A stretch of 52,758 nt of DNA from contig JAEXSP010000002.1 in the NCBI GenBank assembly GCA_023453795.1, positions 1 to 52,758 of the forward strand, in the 5' to 3' direction. Position numbers and translations under genes: made by a program. The DNA is from Bacillota bacterium. Its GTDB lineage: Bacteria; Bacillota; Clostridia; Acetivibrionales; JAEXSP01. The notes beneath the pieces are model-generated. The model was not told where the DNA came from, did not search any database, and saw only the letters and a list, made by a program, of their open reading frames with translations. Position 1 is the first letter of the stretch, and each line of letters starts with the position of its first letter. Shown piece by piece: positions 15,167 to 24,015 of this stretch.

Positions 15167-18100
15167 AAAAAAGATTTTTAAGTATTTTGTTGACGGCGTG
15201 TATGGTGATAACCTTGCTGCCCGGCTTTACTATAGCTGCAATGGCGGCAGGTGAAGGCACAGGCAATCCTGCAAATGGTGCGTTTACTCTTAATGCAAGC
15301 GGAGTCAATATCATTACGAATGCCGACCAACTCGCCTATGTGGCGCAGCAGGTTAATGCCGATACTTATGGCTGGAGTAGCGCGAACTATAAGATCGGGA
15401 ACGACATTAATTTGACAGCATATTCAAACTGGACGCCAATCGGCAACACTAATAACCCGTTTGATGGCATCTTTGACGGCGGAGGACATACTATCTCAAA
15501 CCTCAAAATAAACGCCACAGGTTCTTGGGGTTACGGATTATTCGGCGATATCAATCTTGGGACAGTTAAAAATGTCGGTTTGATCGGTGCCAACATAAGT
15601 GTAACAAGCGCAGCTAATATGTTATATGTTGGCGGTCTTGTGGGAAACACTGACGGAAATATTTTAAATTGCTACGTAACCGGCACTATCGTCGGTACTG
15701 TTAATCATGATTCTGCCTATGTTGGCGGTCTTGCGGGCAGGAATTACCATGGGACGGTGAAAAACTGCTTTACTACTGCCACTGTCTCCGTCACTGGTTC
15801 AGGTTCGTATTCTGTGGGCGGATTGGCAGGAAGAGATGTGAATGGATACATATCAAATTGCTACTGGCTGTCCACCGCAATAGCAACTGGCGTTGGCAGT
15901 GGTAGTAAGACCGGAACAGGAAATTGCTATTTTACAGGCACAAATACACTTGCAGTGGAGGTGTCAGTCGGTGGAACAAATACTTCCTCTCTTCTCAACG
16001 CCCTTAACGCTTGGCTGAACAACGAGGCGAAAACAGATCTTTATACGTGGGTATCGTCAGGGTCATATCCTGTGTATGGTCCGCTTTGGATGCCGCCGAC
16101 CTATACCGCCACTGTAACGGTACAGAAGGACTGGAGTCTATGGTCAGGCAGTGGCAAGAGCCTTGCTCTTTATCAAAACAGCACAAAGAAATACGACTTG
16201 ACCCTTAGCGGATCTAGTGCAACGGCTTCTGCTTTAGCGGGGACTTATGACGTCTATGATGGCACGACTGATACAGGTGTGGATATTGTGGTAAGCTCGG
16301 GCGGAGGTAACACCGCTACGGTGAACTATTATACACTATCTTTGGCGAATGGCACAGGCACAAGCTCACCGTCAGGCGGTGGCACTTATTTGCTGGGCAA
16401 AAGTGTAGCTATCGGTGCCACAGTCAATACGGGATACGTATGGAGTAAATGGACTAGCAGCAATACAGCGCTGCTATCAGATCAAACAACAAAATCCACC
16501 AGCATCACGATACCCGCAGGTTCGATTACCTTGACCGCCCGAGCAACGCCGATTCAATATAACATCACTTACACTCTTAACGGTGATACGGCTTCCACTA
16601 CAAACCCGGCAAATTATACGGTTGAAAGCGCTTCCTTTACCTTGAATACCCCTACTCGCTCGGGCCACTCCTTCCTGGGTTGGACAGGCAGCAACGGTAC
16701 GTCGGCGCAGATAAGCGTCAGCATCCCAACAGGCAGCACAGGAGATAAAACCTACACAGCCAACTGGAAAGCAGATAAACCTACTTCGGCACCTGCTGAT
16801 TCCATCGTGACGTCAAAGACAGACACGAGAATAACCATTGCGACACAAGCCGGATATGAATACAGTGTGAACGGAACGGACTGGTACAGTGGCACTGGCA
16901 GTTATACCTTCACCGGTTTGGATCCAAATAAAGCATACAATCTCGTCTATCGCAAGGCGGCGGTGAGTACAGGAGACATTTCCTTAGCAAGCGACGCATC
17001 GGATGCTCTGTCCGTAAGCACCAAGAAGGCGTCGGCATCGGTATCCCCTCCCTCTGCGCCCACGATTGGCACGGGTGCGGACAAGCCCACCTCTGATAGC
17101 ATCACCGTCAGCACAGTTGAAGGCAACGAGTATTATATTTCCACCAGCGCTACTGCCGACTGGAGCGGAACGCCCAACGGCTATTTTAAGGCAACCGCCG
17201 ACGGGACTCACAAGTTTGGTAGCCTAAGTCCCGCAACAAAGTATTATATCCACTTCCGCACGGCGGAAACAGACGCCGCCATGCCGTCGAATTCCGGCAG
17301 CGTGGTACAGTACACTCTGCCCGAAACGCCAGTGGCAAGTGCAGTAAGCATAAATTATGGGGCGGAAACAATCAGCTTCGACAATACCTATGAGGTTAGT
17401 ACTAGTGCCAACTTTACTACAGCCATCACCAGCGGAGGCACCATTACGCCGGGAACAACCTATTATGTCCGTGTAAAATCTGCAAGCGGAGTTCCCGCAA
17501 GCGAGGCGGTCACCTTTACAATTTCTGGACGCCCTGCAACACCAGCAGCCATCACGGCTTCAAATATCACAAAAACCGAGACAGCCATCACTATCTCAAA
17601 TACCGTAGATGGACAGGAGTATCAGGTCGATGGTAAATGGTATACTCCGGTAAGCGGGAAGGTTGAGGTTACAGGTTTGGCTGCAGGAAATAACTATTCT
17701 ATTGTGACTCGTGTTAAGGCAACTGCAAATTCATTTGCTAGCTTAGACAGCACTGCCCTTACCGTGACTACCAAGACGGCTCCGGTCGGCGCACCAGCTC
17801 AGCCCGCTATTGGGACAGATGAGAACAAGCCCACCAGCAACAGTATCACCATCAGCACAGTTGAAGGCAACGAGTATTATATTTCCACCAGCGCTGCTGC
17901 AGACTGGAGCGGAACGCCCAACGGCTATTTTAAGGCAACCGTCGACGGGACTCACAAGTTTGGCAGCCTAAGTCCCGCAACAAAGTATTATATCCACTTC
18001 CGCACGGCGGAAACGGACACCGCCATGCCGTCGCTTTCCGGCAGCGTGGTTCAGTACACTCTGCCCGAAACGCCAGTGGCAAGTGCAGTAAGCATAAATT

Positions 18101-20952
18101 ATGGGACGGAAACAATCAGCTTCGACAATACCTATGAGGTTAGTACTAGTGCCAACTTTACTACAACAATCACCAGCGGAGGCACCATTACGCCTGGAAC
18201 AACCTATTATGTCCGTGTAAAATCTGCAAGCGGAGTTCCCGCAAGCGAGGCGGTCACCTTTACAATTTCTGGACGCCCTGCAACACCAGCAGCTATCACG
18301 GCTGCAAATATCACAAAAACCGAGACAGCCATCACTATTTCAAATACCGTAGTTGGACAGGAGTATCAGGTCGATGGTAAATGGTATACTCCGGTAAGCG
18401 GGAAGGTTGAGGTTACAGGTTTGAATGTAGGAACCGAATACTCTATTGTGACTCGTGTTAAGGCAACCGCAAATTCATTTGTCAGTGCCAACAGCGATGC
18501 CCTTATCGTGAAAACCAAAACTGCGCCAGTGGCTCTCTCCGACAGCGACGTGACGTACAGTGTCAAGGACGGCACTATAACCGGACTGGGGAGCACATAC
18601 GAATACAGCTTGGATAATGGCTCAACGTGGCAAACTACACCCGTCACAGGTGTAACCTTTGCAGAGGGCAATGTAATTAAGGTGCGCACAAGGGAGACAG
18701 ACGATGCCATGCCCAGCCTGCCGCAGACACTCGGTACCATTGGCACATTGAAGGCGGCTCCATCTTACGCCGTTGACTTTTCAGGTGAGAAGACCACCGA
18801 TTCTGTTCCTGTCACGGTGGAATATAACACAAGCTCCTCGACTGCAACAACATGGACGGCAGGACAGGGCGCGGCTCTTCCTCTAACCCCAGGTACTACA
18901 TACTATTTCCGCGATGCGGCAACCGACGCGGCACTTGCCGGAAACGTGCAGACACTGTCCGTGCCCGCAAGACCCAGTGCGCCAGCCGACACAGTGGTGA
19001 CTATTGCAGCGGGCAGCGACGCAAGCCATACCAATTTGACGCTGGCAGCCACTTATGAGTTTCTTCTCGCCGCGTCCGTTCCCGGCGCATCTGAGTCGGG
19101 AACTGCCGGTACCGGTTCCGCGACGGAGGTTGCAGCCGCTACAGGACGAAATGTTTACGTCCGCGTCAAGGCGACAGCCTCCGCGTTTGCTAGCGATTGG
19201 ACGGACTGCGGCACGGTTTTGCTGGGCGTTGATAGCATTACGCTCACCAACGTCGGCTATGACGTAGCCACCGGAAAGCTTACCGGAACTACGACAAACA
19301 TGGAATACAGCCTCGACGGCTCGGTGTGGCAGGACTGCACGGCGGACAATACAACCGGACTGACCTTTGTTGCAGGCACCGTCAAGGTTCGCCAAAAGAA
19401 TAAACCGACAAACGAGTACATTGTCGGGACTATTGCCCCTGTGGAAAGCTCCACCGATCCGACGCTGGGCAGCAAGACCTATAACAGCGTGACGCTGACA
19501 GCAATGACTGGTTATGAATACTCCAAGGACGGCGGTACAACCTGGCAGGACAGCAATGTGTTCTCCGGTCTGAGCGGCAGTACCGAGTACAGCTTTGTGG
19601 CCCGAATTAAGGCAACCGCCACAACGCTTCCCGGCACAGTCAGCTCCGCGCTGACCGTCACGACGGACAGTGCGCCTACCGTAGGCGGGAGCACCATCGT
19701 TCCGACCGTCAAGCCGGACAGTACGCCCGCCGACGACGAGAGCACCATCGTTCCGACCGGTGCGCCGGTGATCGTGGACGGGAAAACCGTGAACATTGGC
19801 ACAGCGAATACGTCCGGCGACACCACCACCGTTACCGTTGATCAGTCGAAACTCAGCACGAATATCGACAGTGCTACATCTGGATCCTCTGTTGTAGTGC
19901 CGGTAGGAGAAACCAGCACGGCTGTGGCGTCCCTTGTCGTAAAAAATATCGAGGACATGGCGGCTAAAGGCATGACGCTCACCGTGCAGACTGGAAATGT
20001 GGCCTATAACCTGAACACCTCCGCTATCGACACGGCGACGCTGACAGAGGCTTTTCCCGGCGCGGATATGAGTAAGGTGCCCTTTGACGTGACCATCCAA
20101 AACAGCTCTGTCAGTGTCGACGGAGAAACGCTTGTGGTCTCTCCGGTGGCGTTCACTGTTACGGCGACCTACAACGGCATAACTGTCAGCGTGGACACCT
20201 TCAGCGCTTACATTGACCGTACGATCGAGGTCACGGCGGAGCAGGCATCCAAAATCACCACGGCGGTGGTGGTAAATTCCGACGGCAGTGTCCGTCATGT
20301 GCCGACAAATGTCGTAGAAAGGGATGGCAAATATTACGCGATCATCAATTCCCGCACGAACAGCATCTACGCTCTGATTCAAAATGATGTCAAATTTGCC
20401 GATGCCCAGGGCAAATGGTACGAAGCGGCGGTGAACGAAATGGGCAGCCGCAAGATCGTCACAGGGCGCAGCTCCTCTGTATTTGACGGTGGAGCCAGCA
20501 TTACCCGTGCCGAGTTTACCGTAATACTTGTTCGTGCACTTGGACTTCCGGCAGACGGCACAAGCAGCTTTTCAGATGTCCCCGCTACAGCATGGTACAC
20601 CGGCGCAATAGCGACGGCATCGCAATATGGGCTTATACAGGGCAAGGGCAAAAATTGTTTTGATCCCAATGCGGCGATCACCCGACAGGAGGCTATGCTA
20701 ATACTGCAGCGAGCGGCGGCGCTCACGGAGTTTAGAGGAGCAAGAGTCACTTTGGACGGCTTTTCGGATGCGGACAGTATAGGCTCCTGGGCGAAAGACG
20801 CAGTGAAATGGAACGTCGGCTCTGGTCTCATCCAGGGTTCAAACGGTAAGCTGAACCCCACAGCCAACATCACCCGCGCCGAGAGCGCGGCCATTATCCT
20901 CCGCCTGCTGCAAAAGGCAGGATTGGTGGATGTACGTACAAAGCCAAGGTGA
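15163..20952 (+). CDS. Large SLH-domain surface protein with GLUG and FnIII-like repeats
   Basis: The protein has 1929 residues. A signal peptide ends near AMAA (about 29). Residues 100-260 contain GLUG-type repeats (GGLVGNTDGNILNCY, GGLAGR twice). An InlB B-repeat-like module lies near 465-535 (YTLNGDT, then GHSFLGW). From about 540 to 1500 there are fibronectin-like beta modules, including a 248-residue unit present twice. Three SLH domains occupy about 1750-1929 (ITRAEF, ITRQEA, ITRAES), which anchor proteins to pyruvylated secondary wall polymer. AGGAGG lies upstream of the ATG, which overlaps the small gene before it. The GC content is clearly higher than in flanking genes, suggesting transfer. 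It is probably an adhesin or surface-layer accessory controlled by the two-component pair upstream. Confidence 0.9.
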   Translation: MKKRFLSILLTACMVITLLPGFTIAAMAAGEGTGNPANGAFTLNASGVNIITNADQLAYVAQQVNADTYGWSSANYKIGNDINLTAYSNWTPIGNTNNPFDGIFDGGGHTISNLKINATGSWGYGLFGDINLGTVKNVGLIGANISVTSAANMLYVGGLVGNTDGNILNCYVTGTIVGTVNHDSAYVGGLAGRNYHGTVKNCFTTATVSVTGSGSYSVGGLAGRDVNGYISNCYWLSTAIATGVGSGSKTGTGNCYFTGTNTLAVEVSVGGTNTSSLLNALNAWLNNEAKTDLYTWVSSGSYPVYGPLWMPPTYTATVTVQKDWSLWSGSGKSLALYQNSTKKYDLTLSGSSATASALAGTYDVYDGTTDTGVDIVVSSGGGNTATVNYYTLSLANGTGTSSPSGGGTYLLGKSVAIGATVNTGYVWSKWTSSNTALLSDQTTKSTSITIPAGSITLTARATPIQYNITYTLNGDTASTTNPANYTVESASFTLNTPTRSGHSFLGWTGSNGTSAQISVSIPTGSTGDKTYTANWKADKPTSAPADSIVTSKTDTRITIATQAGYEYSVNGTDWYSGTGSYTFTGLDPNKAYNLVYRKAAVSTGDISLASDASDALSVSTKKASASVSPPSAPTIGTGADKPTSDSITVSTVEGNEYYISTSATADWSGTPNGYFKATADGTHKFGSLSPATKYYIHFRTAETDAAMPSNSGSVVQYTLPETPVASAVSINYGAETISFDNTYEVSTSANFTTAITSGGTITPGTTYYVRVKSASGVPASEAVTFTISGRPATPAAITASNITKTETAITISNTVDGQEYQVDGKWYTPVSGKVEVTGLAAGNNYSIVTRVKATANSFASLDSTALTVTTKTAPVGAPAQPAIGTDENKPTSNSITISTVEGNEYYISTSAAADWSGTPNGYFKATVDGTHKFGSLSPATKYYIHFRTAETDTAMPSLSGSVVQYTLPETPVASAVSINYGTETISFDNTYEVSTSANFTTTITSGGTITPGTTYYVRVKSASGVPASEAVTFTISGRPATPAAITAANITKTETAITISNTVVGQEYQVDGKWYTPVSGKVEVTGLNVGTEYSIVTRVKATANSFVSANSDALIVKTKTAPVALSDSDVTYSVKDGTITGLGSTYEYSLDNGSTWQTTPVTGVTFAEGNVIKVRTRETDDAMPSLPQTLGTIGTLKAAPSYAVDFSGEKTTDSVPVTVEYNTSSSTATTWTAGQGAALPLTPGTTYYFRDAATDAALAGNVQTLSVPARPSAPADTVVTIAAGSDASHTNLTLAATYEFLLAASVPGASESGTAGTGSATEVAAATGRNVYVRVKATASAFASDWTDCGTVLLGVDSITLTNVGYDVATGKLTGTTTNMEYSLDGSVWQDCTADNTTGLTFVAGTVKVRQKNKPTNEYIVGTIAPVESSTDPTLGSKTYNSVTLTAMTGYEYSKDGGTTWQDSNVFSGLSGSTEYSFVARIKATATTLPGTVSSALTVTTDSAPTVGGSTIVPTVKPDSTPADDESTIVPTGAPVIVDGKTVNIGTANTSGDTTTVTVDQSKLSTNIDSATSGSSVVVPVGETSTAVASLVVKNIEDMAAKGMTLTVQTGNVAYNLNTSAIDTATLTEAFPGADMSKVPFDVTIQNSSVSVDGETLVVSPVAFTVTATYNGITVSVDTFSAYIDRTIEVTAEQASKITTAVVVNSDGSVRHVPTNVVERDGKYYAIINSRTNSIYALIQNDVKFADAQGKWYEAAVNEMGSRKIVTGRSSSVFDGGASITRAEFTVILVRALGLPADGTSSFSDVPATAWYTGAIATASQYGLIQGKGKNCFDPNAAITRQEAMLILQRAAALTEFRGARVTLDGFSDADSIGSWAKDAVKWNVGSGLIQGSNGKLNPTANITRAESAAIILRLLQKAGLVDVRTKPR
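17070..18540 (+). repeat. 744-bp tandem duplication inside the SLH protein gene
   Basis: Two adjacent copies with a period of 744 bp (248 codons) are nearly identical over long stretches; for example the segments at 17,101 and 17,845 match almost base for base. Each copy encodes two to three fibronectin-like modules. The DNA-level identity points to recent duplication or ongoing homogenisation. Confidence 0.85.
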
Positions 20953-20984
20953 TAAAGTCTCATTATCGTTAGAATGAGTATATT

Positions 20985-21026
20985 AAAACGCCTCATTTCC
21001 AATGCGCATTGGAAATGAGGCGTTTT
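20985..21026. terminator. Bidirectional terminator, 42-bp perfect palindrome
   Basis: Two perfectly complementary 21-base arms begin AAAACGCC and meet at GC|GC in the centre. It stands between the convergent SLH and rlmI-like genes and carries A- and T-runs at both ends, so it can stop transcription from either side. Confidence 0.85.
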
Positions 21027-21087
21027 CTGTAGGGGGTGGTTCATAACTTATTCTTGTGACTGTCGCTCATACTCGATCCCTGTTTTA

Positions 21088-22257
21088 TCACACTACCTGT
21101 AATATTGCACATTTGAGATATTCGGTTTCCTCTGCGGCCAGAAGGACAGGGTGGTCCTTTGCCTGTGATCTGTATTCAACAAGCCGTACCTTTCGTTTGG
21201 AGTCTATTGCTGCGTTATAGATGATATCCATGAACAGTTCGGGGTCAACATGGTGAGAGCATGAACAGGTTATCAGGAAACCGCCGCTGTTAATGATTTT
21301 CATAGCTCTGAGGTTTATCTCTTTATAGCCTCTTATTGCACCTTCAACGGCACTTCTGGACTTAGTAAAGGCCGGAGGGTCAAGAATGATTGTATCGAAG
21401 GTTTCGCCCTTGTCATAAAAATCTCTCAATATGTCAAAGGTATTTGCAGCCTGAAACCTGCACTTGTCATCGAGACCGTTCAAACGTGCATTTTTTGAGG
21501 CAAACTCAACAGCATGTTCAGAGATATCTATTCCCAGTACTGAGGAAGCACCGTAATATCCTGCATGCAGCGCAAAGGAGCCTGTATGGGTAAAACAGTC
21601 GAGAACCTTTGAAGCCTTGACAAAAGGCTTGATAGCGGCCCTGTTTTCTTTCTGGTCAAGAAAGAATCCGGTTTTCTGGCCATTTTCAACATCAACAATG
21701 AATTTCACACCGTTTTCAACCATCTCGACATTTGTGTCAAAATGGCCTTTTAGATAGCCTTTGCGCAAATCAAGACCTTCAAGCTCCCTTACAGGGGCAT
21801 CATTCCTTTCAAAAATTCCTGCAGGTTTAATTATTTCATCTAGAATGTCAACAAGCTGAGCTTTATATTTGTCGATACCAAGCGATAATGTCTGAACTAC
21901 AAGGATATCCGAGAATTTGTCCACGATTAATGCAGGCAGAAAATCCGATTCTGCAAACACTACACGGCAGCTATTTATATCAGCCACCTTTTTTCTGTAT
22001 TCCCAAGCAGAATTAATCCTTTTATAAAAGAAATCAGCGTTGATTTCTTCCTGCTCATATGTAAGTATCCTGATTGTTATCTGAGATTGGGGGTTTATAT
22101 AACCTCTTGCAAGAAATTTATTTTTACTGCTGTATATATCGATAATATCACCCGGGTGGATGCTGCCTTCATATCTTTCGACATCGCTCCTGAATATCCA
22201 TGGGTGTCCGTATTCAATCTTTTTTTCTTTATTTTTCGTTAAAAAAGCCTTAGCCAT
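21088..22257 (-). CDS. rlmI: RlmI-type 23S rRNA (cytosine-5) methyltransferase
   Basis: The protein has 389 residues. An N-terminal PUA domain (about 1-75, with EYGHPWIFRSDV) is followed by a connector and a class I SAM-dependent methyltransferase domain. The SAM site is LDCFTHTGSFALHA near 216-229. LDPPAF near 293 and the TCSCSHHV motif near 336 provide the catalytic Cys of the RlmI/YwbD group. It should methylate a cytosine in 23S rRNA (position 1962 in E. coli). GGAGG precedes the ATG. It is convergent with the SLH gene. Confidence 0.9.
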   Translation of the reverse strand: MAKAFLTKNKEKKIEYGHPWIFRSDVERYEGSIHPGDIIDIYSSKNKFLARGYINPQSQITIRILTYEQEEINADFFYKRINSAWEYRKKVADINSCRVVFAESDFLPALIVDKFSDILVVQTLSLGIDKYKAQLVDILDEIIKPAGIFERNDAPVRELEGLDLRKGYLKGHFDTNVEMVENGVKFIVDVENGQKTGFFLDQKENRAAIKPFVKASKVLDCFTHTGSFALHAGYYGASSVLGIDISEHAVEFASKNARLNGLDDKCRFQAANTFDILRDFYDKGETFDTIILDPPAFTKSRSAVEGAIRGYKEINLRAMKIINSGGFLITCSCSHHVDPELFMDIIYNAAIDSKRKVRLVEYRSQAKDHPVLLAAEETEYLKCAILQVV

Positions 22258-22389
22258 GATTCCTCCAAAGGTTAGTGTTTTATAAATGAGATTATATCAT
22301 AGTTTTCCATTTAATAAAGTTAGCAGAAGTATTATTTGGGTATAATTATATTTTGATTCGGAGAAATTTAATGTACTGATTAAAAATGG

Positions 22390-22418
22390 TTGTAAATTAT
22401 GTAAGTAATCTATATAAT
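22390..22418 (+). promoter_or_regulatory. Sigma-A promoter for the small TM peptide and SecD-like gene
   Basis: TTGTAA (22390-22395) and TATAAT (22413-22418) are separated by 17 bp, about 100 bp before the first start codon. The region 22,258-22,518 otherwise holds only the upstream region of the minus-strand rlmI gene. Confidence 0.65.
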
Positions 22419-22518
22419 TTTACACAAGGCTTAGAGGTTATTTCTGCGCCATTAGGAAATTACAAGGTGAAAAGCTGATTCTAAAATAAATTTTTTTAAT
22501 AAATCATGGAGGGTACGT

Positions 22519-22680
22519 ATGAGCTTTGAACAAATTGCTTTATGGTTATTTGGAGTTGCAATATTTTTTGCAGTTTTATATTTTGTAATCTACAATGCGG
22601 TTAAAGACGCTATTTTAAGCGCATCAGAGGAAAAGGAAGAAAAAGCGAAATCACAGGACAAGTCCAAAATGGAGGATTAA
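22519..22680 (+). CDS. 53-residue single-pass membrane protein
   Basis: GGAGGG lies five bases before the ATG. Residues 6-27 form one membrane helix, followed by a short segment YNAVKDAIL and a strongly charged tail of Glu and Lys. The layout resembles small uncharacterised clostridial membrane peptides (possibly the DUF6019 group, from memory). The stop is one base before the start of the SecD-like gene, whose ribosome site lies inside this frame, so the two are co-translated. Confidence 0.7.
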   Translation: MSFEQIALWLFGVAIFFAVLYFVIYNAVKDAILSASEEKEEKAKSQDKSKMED

Positions 22681-22681
22681 C

Positions 22682-23419
22682 ATGTTAAAATACAAATGCA
22701 GAATAAAAGGTTTTATTATCGGAGTAATCATTGCAAGCATTATGATGAGCAGCATAACAGGATTTGCTGAACAAAAATCAAATGCATTAAGCTGCATCCA
22801 TGCTGTTTTATTTGCAGATAAAAATGTAGCAATCAAACCATCACTGGCGGATATGAAAAAAGCGTTAGCAATTATTAATAAAAGGCTTGATTATAAAGGT
22901 ATAAAAAACAGAAAGCTGAATGTCAACTATTTAACAAGTGAAATTGATTTCAAAGTATATACATCCGACAAAGATATTAAAAAGGATCCGAAAGCTTTCA
23001 TCACTGATATAATTAAACCTGCTGTTTTAACTTTTCAGGAGGCAGATGAAAATAAAAAAGACAAAAATGGTGATTATCTTCCGACTGGAAAAATAATTCT
23101 TAAAAACGGAGATATCAGTCAGGCAATTGTCAGTACAAGTGCAATGACCGGAAGTATTGTTGTATCCATTACCTTGAATAATGCAGGCACCAAAAAGTTT
23201 GCAGAAGCAACTGCAAGGCTGGCTAAAACGCATGGAGTCATTGCCATTTTTATAGACAGTATGTTAATAGCAGCACCTATCGTTGCAGCGGAAATTAGTG
23301 ACGGCAGGCTTGAAATATCAGGGAATTTTACAATCAAAGAGGCAGATAGACTTTCAAAATTGATAAGCAGTGGAAATCTGCCGTTCAAACTTGGCTATAA
23401 AAAGCTTACGGTAAAGTAA
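22682..23419 (+). CDS. Exported protein with an orphan SecD P1-head-like domain
   Basis: The protein has 245 residues. A signal peptide or anchor covers about 8-30 (cleavage near GFAEQ). The C-terminal 110 residues match the SecD P1 head subdomain: a FIDSMLIAAPIV strand, then GRLEISGNFTIKEADRLSKLISSGNLPF, the SecD pattern. The twelve-helix SecD translocase is absent, so this is a free-standing periplasmic-side domain. In SecD the P1 head grips translocating protein; a stand-alone form could act as a chaperone or modulate export. It pairs with the 53-residue membrane peptide upstream. Confidence 0.75.
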   Translation: MLKYKCRIKGFIIGVIIASIMMSSITGFAEQKSNALSCIHAVLFADKNVAIKPSLADMKKALAIINKRLDYKGIKNRKLNVNYLTSEIDFKVYTSDKDIKKDPKAFITDIIKPAVLTFQEADENKKDKNGDYLPTGKIILKNGDISQAIVSTSAMTGSIVVSITLNNAGTKKFAEATARLAKTHGVIAIFIDSMLIAAPIVAAEISDGRLEISGNFTIKEADRLSKLISSGNLPFKLGYKKLTVK

Positions 23420-23445
23420 TTCTACCTATAACATGAGGAGAAGAG

Positions 23446-23628
23446 ATGAAACAAAAATCGAATTGCGACTGCTGCATTAACTATACATATAATGAAGAAT
23501 ACTCTTGCTATGAGTGCTTGGCCGATCTGGATGAGGATGAAATGGGCAGGTTTCTGAGGAACTCCTTCGATAACTGCCCTTATTTTCAGTTTAATGATGA
23601 ATATAAAACGGTGAGGAAACAGATATAG
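23446..23628 (+). CDS. Small Cys-rich conserved protein (DUF6472-like)
   Basis: The protein has 60 residues with Cys at 7, 9, 10, 20, 23 and near 43, arranged CDCC...CYEC...CPYF, and a central LDEDEMGRFL. This pattern recurs in clostridial genomes and probably binds zinc; the family name is from memory. GAGGAG precedes the ATG. Its end faces the minus-strand UPF0291 gene after only four bases. Confidence 0.75.
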   Translation: MKQKSNCDCCINYTYNEEYSCYECLADLDEDEMGRFLRNSFDNCPYFQFNDEYKTVRKQI

Positions 23629-23632
23629 AGCG

Positions 23633-23839
23633 CTAATTCGGATCCTTTTTGAGCGGTTTTTTATTGCCCTTTTCATCAACAACGACAATAGTGTCGAGAG
23701 TAGATTTCAGATTGCTGCGGAAGGCCTCAATATATTCCTTTCTTAAGACCTGCTGTTCTGCCTTTTCCTCAGCTGTAAGCCCGGAAGTTTTTGATTTTTT
23801 TGACAATTCATTTATCCTTTGAATTTTCTTCTGATCCAT
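23633..23839 (-). CDS. UPF0291/DUF896 family protein (YnzC-like)
   Basis: The protein has 68 residues. The N-terminal helical hairpin with RINELSKKSKTSGLTAEEKAEQ, then LRKEYIEAFRSNLKSTLD, is the signature of the YnzC/DUF896 family. These are small soluble proteins of Firmicutes without settled function, some under SOS control in Bacillus. It is convergent with the Cys-rich gene and divergent from the sigY operon. Confidence 0.88.
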   Translation of the reverse strand: MDQKKIQRINELSKKSKTSGLTAEEKAEQQVLRKEYIEAFRSNLKSTLDTIVVVDEKGNKKPLKKDPN

Positions 23840-23924
23840 GTAAACACATCCTTTGTATTATCTATAGGTATTATAAATAAATTATTATAGATAAGGAAGG
23901 TTTTTTAAAAAATATTTTATTGCG

Positions 23925-23951
23925 TGAACTTTTCAATTTTTTTATTCGTAT
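23925..23951 (+). promoter_or_regulatory. SigY-type autoregulatory promoter
   Basis: TGAAC (23925-23929) and CGTAT (23947-23951) are separated by 17 bp, upstream of the ECF sigma factor gene. The same pair with the same spacing recurs at 25,128. TGAAC with CGT is the general ECF and SigY promoter form, so the sigma factor probably activates its own operon. Confidence 0.7.
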
Positions 23952-24015
23952 TAACAATAGGAGAATTTATAATGTATAATTGTATTGAAAAAAAAGTAAA
24001 GGTTAAAGTACAATT

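Noticed and set aside
18883..20382. A 499-codon open frame on the minus strand inside the SLH gene
   Set aside because: It mirrors a GC-rich coding strand with a clear signal peptide and SLH domains, and its own translation is rich in Arg, His and Cys with no recognisable domain.
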